Numbered from the stretch's first letter, positions 34,668 to 44,423 are shown. The stretch: DNA of 58,004 bases from an uncultured Porphyromonadaceae bacterium (GCA_947177685.1 CAMWVE010000016.1:1-58004), one strand, 5' to 3'. The notes: generated by a model not told the origin, from the sequence alone. Translations and numbers: made by a program.

Positions 34668-35798
34668 ATGAAAAAATATCTTTTTTCAGCCGCAATGATG
34701 CTGAGCGCAGCGGCTCTTATGGCTCAGTCAACAACACCCAGCAAACTCCAGATCAATCTCAAGGACGGAACATCGGTGAACTACCCCATCACTGAAATCG
34801 AAAATATCACCTTCAGCTCCGAGAATCCCGATCCCACACCTGAAATCACAGCCGTAAAGTTCACCATACCCACTTCATTCTCAAGCTCGTATGTTCAGAA
34901 AGTGATGGCTGGCGGCAAACAGATTGCCGAGATTGACCTCGAATATATTCAGGCTACAAAGCAGCAGTACACCGTTGTTTATCCATGTGACGAAAACGGC
35001 AAGGCTATTCTGACCGAGGGTATCACCACCACCGGCGCTTCAGTGAAATGGGACCTTGACAAGAACACTGCCACCGTTGGCGAGGAAGGCGAAGCAATCA
35101 CTGAATTCTATATTGTCGACGGTGAACTGCTCACAGCTTATGCTGAAGAAACCATCGCCGGCACCGTTACTCCGGACCTTTTGGTTGACGTACGCGGCTC
35201 TGAAACAAACAGCTATCGCATTGTAAAGATTGGCACCCAGTATTGGATGGCTGAGAACTTACGCACCACCCGCTATGCCGACGGATCAGCTATCGACGGC
35301 TACACCGAAACCCAGATTGATGAGTGGAAAGCCAACACCACCGGCTGCTACCTCGACTACGGCGAAAAAGAATGGGTGGCAATGGTAGGTTATCTTTACA
35401 GCGGTTACACCGTGTTTAACGAAAAAGGTATGGCGCCTGAAGGATGGGCAATCCCCACTCAGGCAGAGTGCAGTGCAGCCAAGACTGCCGGTGGCAATGT
35501 GATGTCTAACTTCAAAGCGTCAGGCGAAATGACATGGGCAACCGGCGGCGAAGGTAACAACATCACCGGTTTCGATGCCATAGCTACAGGCTATTATACT
35601 TCCGGCACAGGTCTTTCCAGCCTCAACACCGAAGCATGGTTCTGGACCTCGACAAAATATTACGACAGCATGTACAGAAGTGATGTTGCCGATTATATGC
35701 GAATTACTGCCACAGGAAAGAACGTAGTTGTCAGCTCATCAATGTTAGGCGGACACTCGCTCCCCTTCGGACACTCCATCCGCTGCATCCGCAAGTAA
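34668..35798 (+). CDS. FISUMP-domain secreted protein
   Basis: This 376-aa protein has a signal peptide (MKKYLFSAAMMLSAAALMAQ), a DGTSVNYPITEIENITF module, a middle beta region, and a C-terminal FISUMP domain from about residue 180 (YRIVKIGTQYWMAENLRTTRYADG, GWAIPTQAEC, GHSIRCIRK). FISUMP proteins are abundant surface proteins in Bacteroidota and Fibrobacteres with no established activity. It follows the previous gene by 30 nt and shares its promoter. Confidence 0.85.
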   Translation: MKKYLFSAAMMLSAAALMAQSTTPSKLQINLKDGTSVNYPITEIENITFSSENPDPTPEITAVKFTIPTSFSSSYVQKVMAGGKQIAEIDLEYIQATKQQYTVVYPCDENGKAILTEGITTTGASVKWDLDKNTATVGEEGEAITEFYIVDGELLTAYAEETIAGTVTPDLLVDVRGSETNSYRIVKIGTQYWMAENLRTTRYADGSAIDGYTETQIDEWKANTTGCYLDYGEKEWVAMVGYLYSGYTVFNEKGMAPEGWAIPTQAECSAAKTAGGNVMSNFKASGEMTWATGGEGNNITGFDAIATGYYTSGTGLSSLNTEAWFWTSTKYYDSMYRSDVADYMRITATGKNVVVSSSMLGGHSLPFGHSIRCIRK

Positions 35799-35820
35799 CC
35801 TGAACACAACCTGTTATAAA

Positions 35821-35856
35821 CAAATAACCCCCCGGATTGTCCGAGGGGTTATTTGT
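35821..35856 (+). terminator. Terminator after the FISUMP gene
   Basis: CAAATAACCCC pairs with GGGGTTATTTG around a CCGGA...TCCG inner stem; T-rich sequence follows. Confidence 0.8.
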
Positions 35857-35909
35857 TATTGTATTAAGGTGTTGTATGCGTCAATAACGCCTCACCAACA
35901 GAATTGAAT

Positions 35910-37295
35910 TTAAATCATGCTGTTGATGACTTCCTTGATGGAGTCGGCGAGCGCTTCTGCTTCGGCTGCTGTGTGAGCCTCGGAGTAGATGCGGATGATG
36001 GGTTCGGTGTTTGATTTGCGCAGGTGAACCCATGAGTCGGCGAAGTCAATCTTGACGCCGTCGATGTCAGTGATTTTCTCTGACGCATATTTCTTCTTCA
36101 CTGCTGACAGAATGGCATCGACATCAATGGAGGGAGTAAGCTCGATTTTGCTCTTGGCAATGGCGTAGGCAGGATAGCCTTTCTTAAGCTCCGACACTTT
36201 CTTGCCGCTCTTGGCAAGCAGGGTCAGGAAGAGTGCCACACCCACAAGGGCATCACGACCATAGTGTGCGGCAGGATAGATGACGCCTCCGTTGCCTTCG
36301 CCACCAATAACGGCTCCGGTTTCCTTCATTTTGGTAACCACATTCACTTCACCCACTGCAGCGGCGTTATATTCGCACCCGTGGGCTAAAGTAACATCGC
36401 GGAGTGCGCGTGACGAGCTGAGGTTCGACACCGTAGCACCCGGGGTTTTCGACAGGATATAGTCAGCTATCGAAACCAGAGTGTATTCTTCCACGAACAT
36501 CTCGCCGTTTTCCATGACTATTGCCAGACGGTCAACGTCGGGGTCCACAACGAAACCTACGTCAGCCACGCCTGACTTCATCAGAGAGGCAATCTGAGTG
36601 AGGTTTTCGGGGATAGGTTCGGGAGTATGGGCAAATTTGCCGTTAGGTTCGCAGTTCAGTTCAATGATATTTTTTACGCCGAGATGACGGAGCAGTTCGG
36701 GGATAACCACACCTCCCACTGAGTTCACGGCATCGACAGCCACGGTGAATCCGGCTTCGCGGATAGCTTCAACATCGACCAGATCCAGAGCAAGCACCTG
36801 CTCAATGTGGCGGCGGGTGTAGGTATTGTTGGTGTATTCGTGACCGAGGTCATCCACCTGCGCGAACTCATATTCCTCAGCCTCGGCAATGCGGAGCACC
36901 TCCTTGCCCTGCGAGTCATTGAGGAATTCGCCGTCCTGATTGAGGAGCTTGAGCGCGTTCCACTGCTTGGGGTTGTGCGAGGCTGTGAGTATGATGCCTC
37001 CGCACGCTTTTTCCTGCACTACGGCAATCTCGGTTGTCGGGGTTGTTGCCAGACCGATGTTCACCACGTCGAAACCCATGGCGCAGAGCGTACCTACCAC
37101 AATGTCATTTACCATTTTACCTGAGAGGCGAGCGTCACGACCCACAACAATGACGTTTGAGGTGCGGGTGGTGATCTTTCGGATTAACGAGGCATAAGCG
37201 GCTGTGAATTTGACAATGTCAAGCGGGCTCAGACCGTCGCCGGGAGAGGAGCCGATGGTTCCGCGAATACCTGAGATTGATTTAATTAGAGACAT
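35910..37295 (-). CDS. glmM: Phosphoglucosamine mutase-type phosphohexomutase
   Basis: This 461-aa alpha-D-phosphohexomutase has the catalytic phosphoserine S106 in GGIILTASHNPKQWNALKLL, the metal loop DPDVDRLAIV, the sugar-specificity loop GEGNGGVI and the phosphate-binding RKSNTEPIIRIY. GlmM makes glucosamine-1-phosphate for UDP-GlcNAc. In Bacteroidales this gene, next to DUF4827 and nrnA, is usually annotated glmM, but a phosphomannomutase/phosphoglucomutase role cannot be excluded from sequence. Confidence 0.85.
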   Translation of the reverse strand: MSLIKSISGIRGTIGSSPGDGLSPLDIVKFTAAYASLIRKITTRTSNVIVVGRDARLSGKMVNDIVVGTLCAMGFDVVNIGLATTPTTEIAVVQEKACGGIILTASHNPKQWNALKLLNQDGEFLNDSQGKEVLRIAEAEEYEFAQVDDLGHEYTNNTYTRRHIEQVLALDLVDVEAIREAGFTVAVDAVNSVGGVVIPELLRHLGVKNIIELNCEPNGKFAHTPEPIPENLTQIASLMKSGVADVGFVVDPDVDRLAIVMENGEMFVEEYTLVSIADYILSKTPGATVSNLSSSRALRDVTLAHGCEYNAAAVGEVNVVTKMKETGAVIGGEGNGGVIYPAAHYGRDALVGVALFLTLLAKSGKKVSELKKGYPAYAIAKSKIELTPSIDVDAILSAVKKKYASEKITDIDGVKIDFADSWVHLRKSNTEPIIRIYSEAHTAAEAEALADSIKEVINSMI

Positions 37296-37315
37296 TAGTT
37301 TTTAGTGTATTTAGG

Positions 37316-37900
37316 TTAGATTTGTCCTTTGAAGTAGCGGATGTTGTAGAGGAACGGGCAGACGTAGGAGATTTCACTTGTGAACCCGTACTGCGACTTG
37401 ACAACCAGATTCACCTCGGCGTTATACTGAAGGAAATTCAGGGGCATCTGGATTCCTGCACCGTACTGTGCCGACGATGTGAGGGTGTAGTTCTGGAAGC
37501 GGAACCATGTGGGTTCATACTCCATGTCCGAACTATTGCCAGCCCCTTCAGGTAGGGAGTCTGTGGCAGCGTAACGGCTCAGGTCATAGCGGGTGTAGCG
37601 GAAATAAACCTGCTGGTCGGGCTTGACTTTGCCGCCGTCGCCTACGCTGAGAACCTGCATGTAGATGTTGCCCTCCCGCTCAATCCGATAATAAGGCGCA
37701 TTCGGACCTACTTCGAAAACCGAGTCGGCAGGGATTTCGTTAATCACCCTTTGGTTGGCAAGGAATGCGTTGACATTGTGAGTTTCGTCAGTGAGCAGTT
37801 CGGCGTAGCTTTTGCTGTCATTGCATGATGAGCCGGCAATAACAAAAAGGGTAGCCACGGCAAGCAGAATCAGCAACAGGGGTATGCGGTTATTTTTCAT
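37316..37900 (-). CDS. DUF4827 lipoprotein, FKBP-like
   Basis: This 194-aa protein has a signal peptide with a lipobox-like SSC (VIAGSSC). It then has KSYAELLTDETHNVNAFLANQRVI, the start of DUF4827, and a C-terminal half resembling FKBP-type proline isomerases (QMPLNFLQYNAEVNLVVKSQYGF). Conserved between nrnA and glmM in Bacteroidota; it overlaps nrnA by an ATGA. Confidence 0.8.
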   Translation of the reverse strand: MKNNRIPLLLILLAVATLFVIAGSSCNDSKSYAELLTDETHNVNAFLANQRVINEIPADSVFEVGPNAPYYRIEREGNIYMQVLSVGDGGKVKPDQQVYFRYTRYDLSRYAATDSLPEGAGNSSDMEYEPTWFRFQNYTLTSSAQYGAGIQMPLNFLQYNAEVNLVVKSQYGFTSEISYVCPFLYNIRYFKGQI

Positions 37901-38943
37901 TTATCGTTAGGTGTTAAATATTTATCAAATTCTTTGGTAGCGGTGTGGAACGTTTCGATGGCTTGCTGCAGCGTGCCATAGAATTCGCCGCCGGCAGCGT
38001 TCTTGTGTCCTCCACCGTTGAAATATTCCGAGCAGAGGCGATCCACGGGCAGTTCGCCGATGCTGCGCGCCGACACTTTCACATAGTCGTCGCCTTCGCG
38101 AAGGAACACTGAATATCGCACCCCGGGGATGGCAAGCGGCTGATTGACAAGCCCCTCGGTGTCGCCTTTCTTGTAGCCGTAGCGTTCCAGTTCCGTCTTG
38201 TCGAGGGTAATCAGCGCGGCTCCGTGTTCGGTCAGAACCTCCATTTTATTCGCTATGGCATAGGCATTTAGTCGCAATTGGTTTTCCGACTTGGTGTTGA
38301 ATGCGGCGCGATAAAGGCGGTCCTTGTCTATTCCGCACTCCATCAGAAATGCTATCACCAAATATATTTCCGGGTCGGAGTCATTGTAGGCGAAGTTGCC
38401 CGTGTCGGTCATCATGCCTATGTAGATACATGATGCCACCTTGCGGTCGATCAGCTCCACCCACCCCATCTGGCAGAGCACGCGGAAAAGGAGCATGCAG
38501 GTCGATGACTGCTCGGGGTGCGAGATGATGACTTCGGCGAACTGCTCCGGCTCAAGATGATGGTCGATCAGTACCTTCGGAGCCTTTGACTCCTCAAGCA
38601 GCGGGGCAAGGCGGTCGAGGCGCTTGAGGGCGTTGAAGTCAACGCACAGAACCAGTTCAGCCTCGGCAAAAAGCTGACGGGCAAACTCCTCGTGGCGTGT
38701 GAACGGCACAATCTCCTTCACTCCCGGCACGAAGCGGAGCGAATCAGGAGCCACATCAGGCGTGACCACATGTGCCTGCTTTCCGAGTCCGGTGAGCAGG
38801 TGCATCAGTGCCAGCGATGAGCCGAGGGCGTCTCCGTCAGGCGAGGTGTGACATGTGATGACAATCTTTTCCGCTCCGTCGATAAGCTGCTGGAGGCGGG
38901 CGGTTGATTTTGGGTCGATTATGCTGTTCAAGTAAATATTCAT
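37897..38943 (-). CDS. nrnA: DHH-family oligoribonuclease / pAp phosphatase
   Basis: The chosen start at 38943 (MNIYLNSIIDPKS) gives 348 aa; nine extra residues upstream are open but unlike the family. Motifs: VITCHTSPDGDALGSSLAL (DHH motif I), VLIDHHLEPEQF (DHH), MMTDTGNFAYNDSDP and GGGHKNAAGGEF (DHHA1). NrnA-type enzymes degrade nanoRNA and 3'-phosphoadenosine 5'-phosphate. A TAAATTTG -7-like box lies at 38968-38975 on the minus strand. Confidence 0.92.
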   Translation of the reverse strand: MNIYLNSIIDPKSTARLQQLIDGAEKIVITCHTSPDGDALGSSLALMHLLTGLGKQAHVVTPDVAPDSLRFVPGVKEIVPFTRHEEFARQLFAEAELVLCVDFNALKRLDRLAPLLEESKAPKVLIDHHLEPEQFAEVIISHPEQSSTCMLLFRVLCQMGWVELIDRKVASCIYIGMMTDTGNFAYNDSDPEIYLVIAFLMECGIDKDRLYRAAFNTKSENQLRLNAYAIANKMEVLTEHGAALITLDKTELERYGYKKGDTEGLVNQPLAIPGVRYSVFLREGDDYVKVSARSIGELPVDRLCSEYFNGGGHKNAAGGEFYGTLQQAIETFHTATKEFDKYLTPNDK

Positions 38944-39016
38944 CTTCCGGTGGAGTGAATTAAGTTGCAAATTTAAGGATTAATCAGCATAATTCAGTCA
39001 TCGAACAGTTAAAAAT

Positions 39017-39064
39017 TTTGAATTTTCATCACCGGTCAATCACAATGAAAAGAAATTGCGCGCT
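39017..39064. repeat. Left copy of 48-bp direct repeat flanking the MATE gene
   Basis: This 48-bp segment beginning TTTGAATTTTCATC differs at 4 positions from 40646-40693 and has the same orientation. The pair encloses the MATE gene and its leader, 1.6 kb apart. Confidence 0.9.
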
Positions 39065-39087
39065 TTCGCGAAAAAATGATTATGCAA

Positions 39088-40473
39088 TCATTCATCCTTT
39101 GACTGCTCATGACATGCAGCACATTCTTTCCTTGATTTACCATAGACATAATATATTGCGATAAATAGCGAAGTTAACAACTCTGAAACCCCCAAGGCAA
39201 GCCATATTCCATCATCGCTCCAGATCATTGGCAGAACAACAAAGGCAGGAACAAGAAAGAGGAGTCCTCTGCACAAGGCGAAAACAACGGAGGGAATGAC
39301 CTTCTCCACGCTTTGGAAATAACCTATCGCCGTCAGGTTGAAAATAAAGAATATAAAAGCTACCGAAAACTTTGGAAATCCGGCTATTGCAATCTGTGCG
39401 GTGTGCAGATGCGGATCAAGAAACAGGCTGACCAGTTCATCGGGAAACAAGATGAATAAAGTTGTAACGAACGCGCCACAGATCAGTGCGGAATAAATGG
39501 CAAGTTTTTCAGTGGAACCTACCCGTTTAAAATTTTCTTTTCCATAATTGAAGCTTATGATAGGCTGTGCGGACTGCGCTATCGCATTGCCGACCATGAA
39601 GGCGAAGGGGCAGTAGTAGCATGCTATGCTGAACGCGCCAACCCCTTCCTCACCGAGATAGTGCATGAAAACAAGGTTACCCGTCAGCATCAGCACTCCC
39701 ATGGTGGCTTCTCCGAGCAATGCTGAAACCCCTATCTTGCATTGATAACCAAGATTCCTCAGACTCAGCAACATGCTTTTCCTGCTAAGTTTGATTCTGA
39801 TGAAGCGTAAGCTGCCGGCTAAAAATCCAAGGTAATAAAGTGCCATAAAACCTCCTGCAGCGCAACTGATACATGTTGCGACGGCTGCTCCCCTCAGTCC
39901 CATATCAAGAGGAAAGATGAAGATATAATCCAATATTATATTCATAAGTCCGGGTATCACATTGCACCACATGGCATACTTGGGAGAACCGTCAAGCCGG
40001 ACAATGAACAGTCCGATGCCGCTCCATCCCTGAAACAGACAGCAGACAAATACCCAAGGCATGTATTCCCTGACAAGCGGCAGCAAGGCATCAGAGCTGC
40101 CTAACAGATGTCCCGTACGGTCGATTGACGAGAGCGTCAGAAGAAGAAAAACAGACGTGACCGATGTGGCGCATATTATTGCCTGAGTGATATTGAGTCT
40201 TGCCGCTTTTACATTTCCGGAAGCAAGGTGGATGGAAGCGACAACCGATGAACCTACACCCAGCATGAGGAAAATTCCCATCATAACCATTGTAGGCGCT
40301 ATGCAGATATTGACTGCTGCCAACGCATCGTCACCGATGCCACGGCCAACAAATATGCCGTCCGTAGCTGTCACGGCGCAAATAGCCAGCATACCCAATA
40401 AGGTTGGAACAAGATAACGGCGGAAGAGATGTGGAATTCTGTCACTTCCCAGATCGATAGAATCACGCTTCAT
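39088..40473 (-). CDS. MATE-family multidrug efflux transporter
   Basis: This 12-helix transporter (461 aa from M at 40473) has typical MATE features: IPHLFRRYLVPTLLGMLAICAVTATDG in the first helices and the repeated hydrophobic segments of two six-helix halves. The best start is MKRDSIDLG at 40473; the frame is open to 40491. Substrates are unknown. It lies alone between two 48-bp direct repeats, looks less GC-rich than neighbouring genes, and breaks an otherwise compact nrnA/lptFG divergent arrangement, suggesting acquisition. Confidence 0.88.
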   Translation of the reverse strand: MKRDSIDLGSDRIPHLFRRYLVPTLLGMLAICAVTATDGIFVGRGIGDDALAAVNICIAPTMVMMGIFLMLGVGSSVVASIHLASGNVKAARLNITQAIICATSVTSVFLLLTLSSIDRTGHLLGSSDALLPLVREYMPWVFVCCLFQGWSGIGLFIVRLDGSPKYAMWCNVIPGLMNIILDYIFIFPLDMGLRGAAVATCISCAAGGFMALYYLGFLAGSLRFIRIKLSRKSMLLSLRNLGYQCKIGVSALLGEATMGVLMLTGNLVFMHYLGEEGVGAFSIACYYCPFAFMVGNAIAQSAQPIISFNYGKENFKRVGSTEKLAIYSALICGAFVTTLFILFPDELVSLFLDPHLHTAQIAIAGFPKFSVAFIFFIFNLTAIGYFQSVEKVIPSVVFALCRGLLFLVPAFVVLPMIWSDDGIWLALGVSELLTSLFIAIYYVYGKSRKECAACHEQSKDE

Positions 40474-40500
40474 AATAATTACTGAAAACAAATAAAAAAT

Positions 40501-40546
40501 ATGCCGTGTAAGACTTATGGTTTTACCCAGTCATCTTATCCGGCAT
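40501..40546 (-). promoter_or_regulatory. Hairpin in the MATE gene leader
   Basis: ATGCCG (40501-40506) pairs with CGGCAT (40541-40546), and an inner TAAGACT-like arm pairs with AGTCATCTTA, loop about 13 nt. It lies 28 nt upstream of the MATE start and could be an operator or an attenuator; no known riboswitch is recognised. The remainder of 40474-40645 has no gene. Confidence 0.4.
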
Positions 40547-40645
40547 TATATCTGCCCTCCGATGAGGATTACAAAACGCTTTCTTTAATCGGCTATGCAA
40601 AATTACACAAAAGAGTTGAAATACAAAAACCCGGAGCCTTGCAAA

Positions 40646-40693
40646 TTTGAATTTTCATCGCCGGTCAACCACAAAGAAAAGAAATTGCGGGCT
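40646..40693. repeat. Right copy of 48-bp direct repeat flanking the MATE gene
   Basis: Same orientation as 39017-39064, with 44 of 48 positions identical. It lies between the MATE leader and the LptF/G promoter region. Confidence 0.9.
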
Positions 40694-40742
40694 ACCTGCC
40701 ATCGAGGTGACGCCGATTTGTGTTTTATTGAAAAAAAATGCG

Positions 40743-40750
40743 TAAATTTG
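40743..40750 (+). promoter_or_regulatory. -7 box of LptF/G-ribBA operon
   Basis: TAAATTTG, 47 nt before the ATG; a TTTG lies at 40717-40720, but the 22-nt spacer is longer than usual. Confidence 0.5.
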
Positions 40751-40797
40751 CACTTTACAAACGACTTCATTAACCACCGAAAGGACCCGCATCAGCA

Positions 40798-42705
40798 ATG
40801 TTCAGAATAAAACGTCTATATCTGTTTATGTTACAGAGCTTTTTGCCTCTGTTCCTGATGACGTTTTTCATCTGCCTGTTCATAGTGCTGATGCAGTTTC
40901 TGTGGCGCTACATCGATGACCTTGTAGGCAAGGGACTTGAGATGTCGGTCATAGTGGAGCTGTTTTTTTATGCGGCGCTGACCATGGTTCCTATGGCGTT
41001 GCCGCTTGCCATTCTGCTGGCATCGCTGATGACCTTCGGCAATTTGGGCGAGCGCTTTGAGCTGATGGCCATGAAGGCGTCAGGCATATCGCTGCTCAAG
41101 ACCATGCGCCCGCTGATTGCGCTGATGATTATGGTTGCCATCGGGGCATTCTTCTTCCAGAACAACGTTCTGCCCATAGCCCAGTCGAAGATGTACACCC
41201 TGCTGCTGTCGATGCGACAGAAATCGCCCGAACTGGAGATTACCGAAGGTGTGTTCAACGACCAGATACCGGGGCGCAACATATTCATCGAGGGGAAGAA
41301 CCGCGAGACAGGTATGCTCTACGGCGTCATGATCTACGACATGTCGTCAGGCTACGACATTGACCAGATGCGCATAATCCTTGCCGATTCCGGGCGAATA
41401 TCAGTCACGGAGGATAAGAAATATCTGGTGGTGCGCCTCTACAACGGGGAGCAGTTCGAGAACCTGCGCGGACAGGGCACACGCAGCGGCAATGTACCCT
41501 ATCGCCGCGAGTCGTTCACCATGAAACAGCTGCTGATGCTGTTCGACAACAACTTCAACCGCATTGACGAGAGCAACATGCGCAATCAATATGTGGGCAA
41601 GAACATGGCTGAACTGAACCACACCATCGACTCCGTGAGTGCCCGCGTCGACAGCATAGGGCGAGTCCACGGGCGCGACCTGCTCAACTACCCCTTCTTC
41701 AATCAGCCTGCCTACCGCATCATCTACCGCAACAGCCGCCCTGACACCGTCTACCGCCGCGAAGTGACACTGACCAAGCCGGTCGACATTGACACCTTGC
41801 TGGCAAACGTGGGCGCCGGACATGCCAAGAACGTCTATTCGCAAGCCATCAGCAAGGCGCGCCGCATGAAGCAGGAGTACGAATACACCGCCCTGCTCGC
41901 CGAGGATGACATGAAAAGCATACGCCGCCATGCCATAGAGCTTCAGAAAAAATTCACCCTTTCGATAGCCTGCATAGTGTTCTTCTTCATAGGCGCGCCG
42001 CTGGGTGCAATCATCCGTAAAGGCGGACTGGGCGCACCGCTTGTGATTTCGGTGTTCCTGTTCATCGTCTACTACATCATTGACAACACCGGCTACAAAC
42101 TGGCGCGCGACGGTCACTGGCAGGTATGGCAAGGAATGTGGCTGAGTACGGCTGTGCTGCTGCCGCTCGGGGTGTTCCTGACCTACAAGGCAATCAATGA
42201 CTCATCGGTGTTCAACGTCGACGCATGGCGCATTTTCCTGCAACACAGACTGGGGCTGCATCAGGTGCGCCACATCGAGTACAAGGAGGTGGCTATGGAG
42301 GACACGAATCCTGCCATTGCCCGCGAGATGCTCGACACGCTGCGCAGTCAGGTGCGCGACTACATTGCCTCATGCGGCAACGGCAGCCAGAGCTATCCCG
42401 CCTTCTTCCTCAAAGGATTTGACCGCCGGCGTCTCGCCTTACTGCAGCAGGGAACCGAACAGGTGGCAGAATATCTGTCGAACCACCGCGACAAAATGCT
42501 TGTCAACAAACTCAGCAACCTGCCCATGCTGCGCAACCTCTGGCTCTACAACGTGACACCCAGCCGATGGATGGCTGTCACCGCCATGGTGCTTTTCCCC
42601 GTGGGTGTACCCCTGTGGATCATGGGCAGACGCTACCGCAAAGAACTGATTAATGAACTTAACGCAGTCCTCCGCACCGCTGACGAGGTGGAGGAGATGC
42701 TATAA
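40798..42705 (+). CDS. LptF/LptG-family permease
   Basis: This 635-aa inner-membrane protein has helices at about 10-35, 58-80 and 100-122, a large periplasmic region, then three more helices at about 385-405, 415-435 and 450-465. KKFTLSIACIVFFFIGAPLGAIIRKGGLG is diagnostic of LptF/G. A C-terminal extension (about 490-635) ends with another hydrophobic helix (WMAVTAMVLFPVGVPLWIM), longer than in E. coli LptF/G (about 360 aa). It is part of the LPS transport ABC complex. Confidence 0.9.
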   Translation: MFRIKRLYLFMLQSFLPLFLMTFFICLFIVLMQFLWRYIDDLVGKGLEMSVIVELFFYAALTMVPMALPLAILLASLMTFGNLGERFELMAMKASGISLLKTMRPLIALMIMVAIGAFFFQNNVLPIAQSKMYTLLLSMRQKSPELEITEGVFNDQIPGRNIFIEGKNRETGMLYGVMIYDMSSGYDIDQMRIILADSGRISVTEDKKYLVVRLYNGEQFENLRGQGTRSGNVPYRRESFTMKQLLMLFDNNFNRIDESNMRNQYVGKNMAELNHTIDSVSARVDSIGRVHGRDLLNYPFFNQPAYRIIYRNSRPDTVYRREVTLTKPVDIDTLLANVGAGHAKNVYSQAISKARRMKQEYEYTALLAEDDMKSIRRHAIELQKKFTLSIACIVFFFIGAPLGAIIRKGGLGAPLVISVFLFIVYYIIDNTGYKLARDGHWQVWQGMWLSTAVLLPLGVFLTYKAINDSSVFNVDAWRIFLQHRLGLHQVRHIEYKEVAMEDTNPAIAREMLDTLRSQVRDYIASCGNGSQSYPAFFLKGFDRRRLALLQQGTEQVAEYLSNHRDKMLVNKLSNLPMLRNLWLYNVTPSRWMAVTAMVLFPVGVPLWIMGRRYRKELINELNAVLRTADEVEEML

Positions 42706-42721
42706 AAATAACTGACCTATC

Positions 42722-43936
42722 ATGGACAATATCAAACTTGACTCAATAGAATCAGCCCTTGAGGATTTCCGCGAGGGCAAAATGGTGATTGTGGTTGATG
42801 ACGAGGATCGCGAAAATGAAGGCGACTTCATTGTCTCAGCCGAGAAAATCACACCTGAACAGGTAAACTTCATGCTCAAGAACGCCCGCGGGGTGCTATG
42901 CGTGCCTATCACCATCAGCCGCGCCACCGAACTGGGGCTTACGCCTCAGGTTCTGGACAACACCTCGGTTCTGGGCACACCATTCACCGTCACAGTAGAC
43001 AAGCTTGAGGGATGCACCACCGGTGTGTCGATCCACGACCGCTGCGCCACCATCCGCGCCCTCGCCGACCCTGACAGCAAACCTGACACCTTCGGACGAC
43101 CCGGTCACATCAATCCGCTATATGCCCAGAACGAGGGCGTGCTGCGACGCGCCGGACACACCGAGGCAGCGGTTGACCTTGCACGCCTGTCAGGACTTCA
43201 GCCGGCAGCAGCCCTGATGGAAATCATGAGCGACGACGGCTCCATGGCACGTCTGCCCGAATTGCGCCGCATAGCTGACGCCAACAACATGAAACTGATT
43301 TCAATCCGCGACCTGATAGCCTACCGCCTGCGCACGGAAAGCAACATCGAGCGTGGCGTAGAGGTTGACATGCCCACCGTTTACGGTCATTTCCGCCTCA
43401 TACCCTTCCGCCAGAAGGACAACGGACTGGAACACATAGCCATCATCAAGGGTGACATCACCACACCTGAACCGGTGTTGCTGCGCGTACACTCGTCGTG
43501 TGCCACCGGCGACATCTTCGGGTCGCAACGCTGCGACTGCGGTGAACAGCTCCACCAGTCGCTCCGCAAAATAGAGCAGGAGGGTCGCGGACTGGTGCTG
43601 TATCTCAATCAGGAGGGGCGAGGCATAGGTCTGATGGACAAAATCAAGGCTTACAAACTGCAGGAGCAGGGAATGGACACGGTCGATGCCAACATCCATT
43701 TAGGGCACAAGGCTGATGAGCGTGACTACGGCGTGGGAGCGCAGATACTCCGGTCGTTAGGTGTGACCAAAATGCGCCTTCTGACCAATAATCCCATCAA
43801 GCGTATAGGACTCGAAGCCTACGGACTCGAGGTGGTCGACACAGTTCCCATCGAAGTTACCCCCAACCCTTACAACCGCTACTACATGCACACCAAAAAG
43901 GAGCGCATGGGTCATCATCTCGATAACGTTGACTGA
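42722..43936 (+). CDS. ribBA: Bifunctional DHBP synthase / GTP cyclohydrolase II
   Basis: This 404-aa fusion makes both riboflavin precursors. RibB half (about 1-205): [23 protein letters not shown] and [38 protein letters not shown]. RibA half: [21 protein letters not shown] (zinc cysteines) and [35 protein letters not shown]. No FMN riboswitch is seen; it follows LptF/G by 16 nt. Confidence 0.96.
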   Translation: MDNIKLDSIESALEDFREGKMVIVVDDEDRENEGDFIVSAEKITPEQVNFMLKNARGVLCVPITISRATELGLTPQVLDNTSVLGTPFTVTVDKLEGCTTGVSIHDRCATIRALADPDSKPDTFGRPGHINPLYAQNEGVLRRAGHTEAAVDLARLSGLQPAAALMEIMSDDGSMARLPELRRIADANNMKLISIRDLIAYRLRTESNIERGVEVDMPTVYGHFRLIPFRQKDNGLEHIAIIKGDITTPEPVLLRVHSSCATGDIFGSQRCDCGEQLHQSLRKIEQEGRGLVLYLNQEGRGIGLMDKIKAYKLQEQGMDTVDANIHLGHKADERDYGVGAQILRSLGVTKMRLLTNNPIKRIGLEAYGLEVVDTVPIEVTPNPYNRYYMHTKKERMGHHLDNVD

Positions 43937-43938
43937 GA

Positions 43939-44376
43939 ATGAAAAAGTTGCTCTCCATAGCCATGTCGGTCACCATCGTGCTTTGCTCGGTGGTGCAATT
44001 CCATCATCATGACACCGAGGGCAACATCTACATCAACACCTTTTTGGGCGAACTGGAGGTTGGATTCTGCCATGATTGTTCAGACCCGGGAGATCATTTC
44101 CACAACGAGTGCAACCACAACCATGACGAAGCATGCGGCGACACTGACAACTGCTCCATGCACCTTGATGAACTTGCCACACACGAGCAATATTTCAATT
44201 TCGCTCCCATAGGCACTCAACTCTGCGTTGCCTACATCAACTGTATCCTTGCCGTATGGCACATACCGCGTCAGAGCGTGGAACCTGACATTTCTGCCGA
44301 TGTTCCTCCGCTCCCTGCGGCAGTAATACTGCCCGAATGGCTTCTGAGAGGACCGCCTGCCGTAAATGCTATCTGA
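43939..44376 (+). CDS. His/Cys-rich secreted protein (DUF6769-like), possible metal binder
   Basis: This 145-aa protein has an N-terminal hydrophobic segment (KKLLSIAMSVTIVLCSVV) followed by QFHHHDTEG, and a dense metal-ligand stretch CHDCSDPGDHFHNECNHNHDEACG...CSMH. It lies 2 nt after ribBA and 47 nt before the efflux adaptor. By context it could be a periplasmic metallochaperone or sensor for the adjacent pump, a role filled by CusF in proteobacteria, though it shows no CusF fold pattern. A tail with a short hydrophobic stretch (LCVAYINCILAVWHI) and Pro-rich end follows. Family name is from memory. Confidence 0.65.
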   Translation: MKKLLSIAMSVTIVLCSVVQFHHHDTEGNIYINTFLGELEVGFCHDCSDPGDHFHNECNHNHDEACGDTDNCSMHLDELATHEQYFNFAPIGTQLCVAYINCILAVWHIPRQSVEPDISADVPPLPAAVILPEWLLRGPPAVNAI

Positions 44377-44423
44377 TTTCAGAACCGGTTAATAAATCGA
44401 TTATCAAATAACATTTACGCAAA

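Noticed and set aside
42706-42721. FMN riboswitch before ribBA
   Set aside because: Only 16 nt separate it from the preceding gene; no room for an RFN element.
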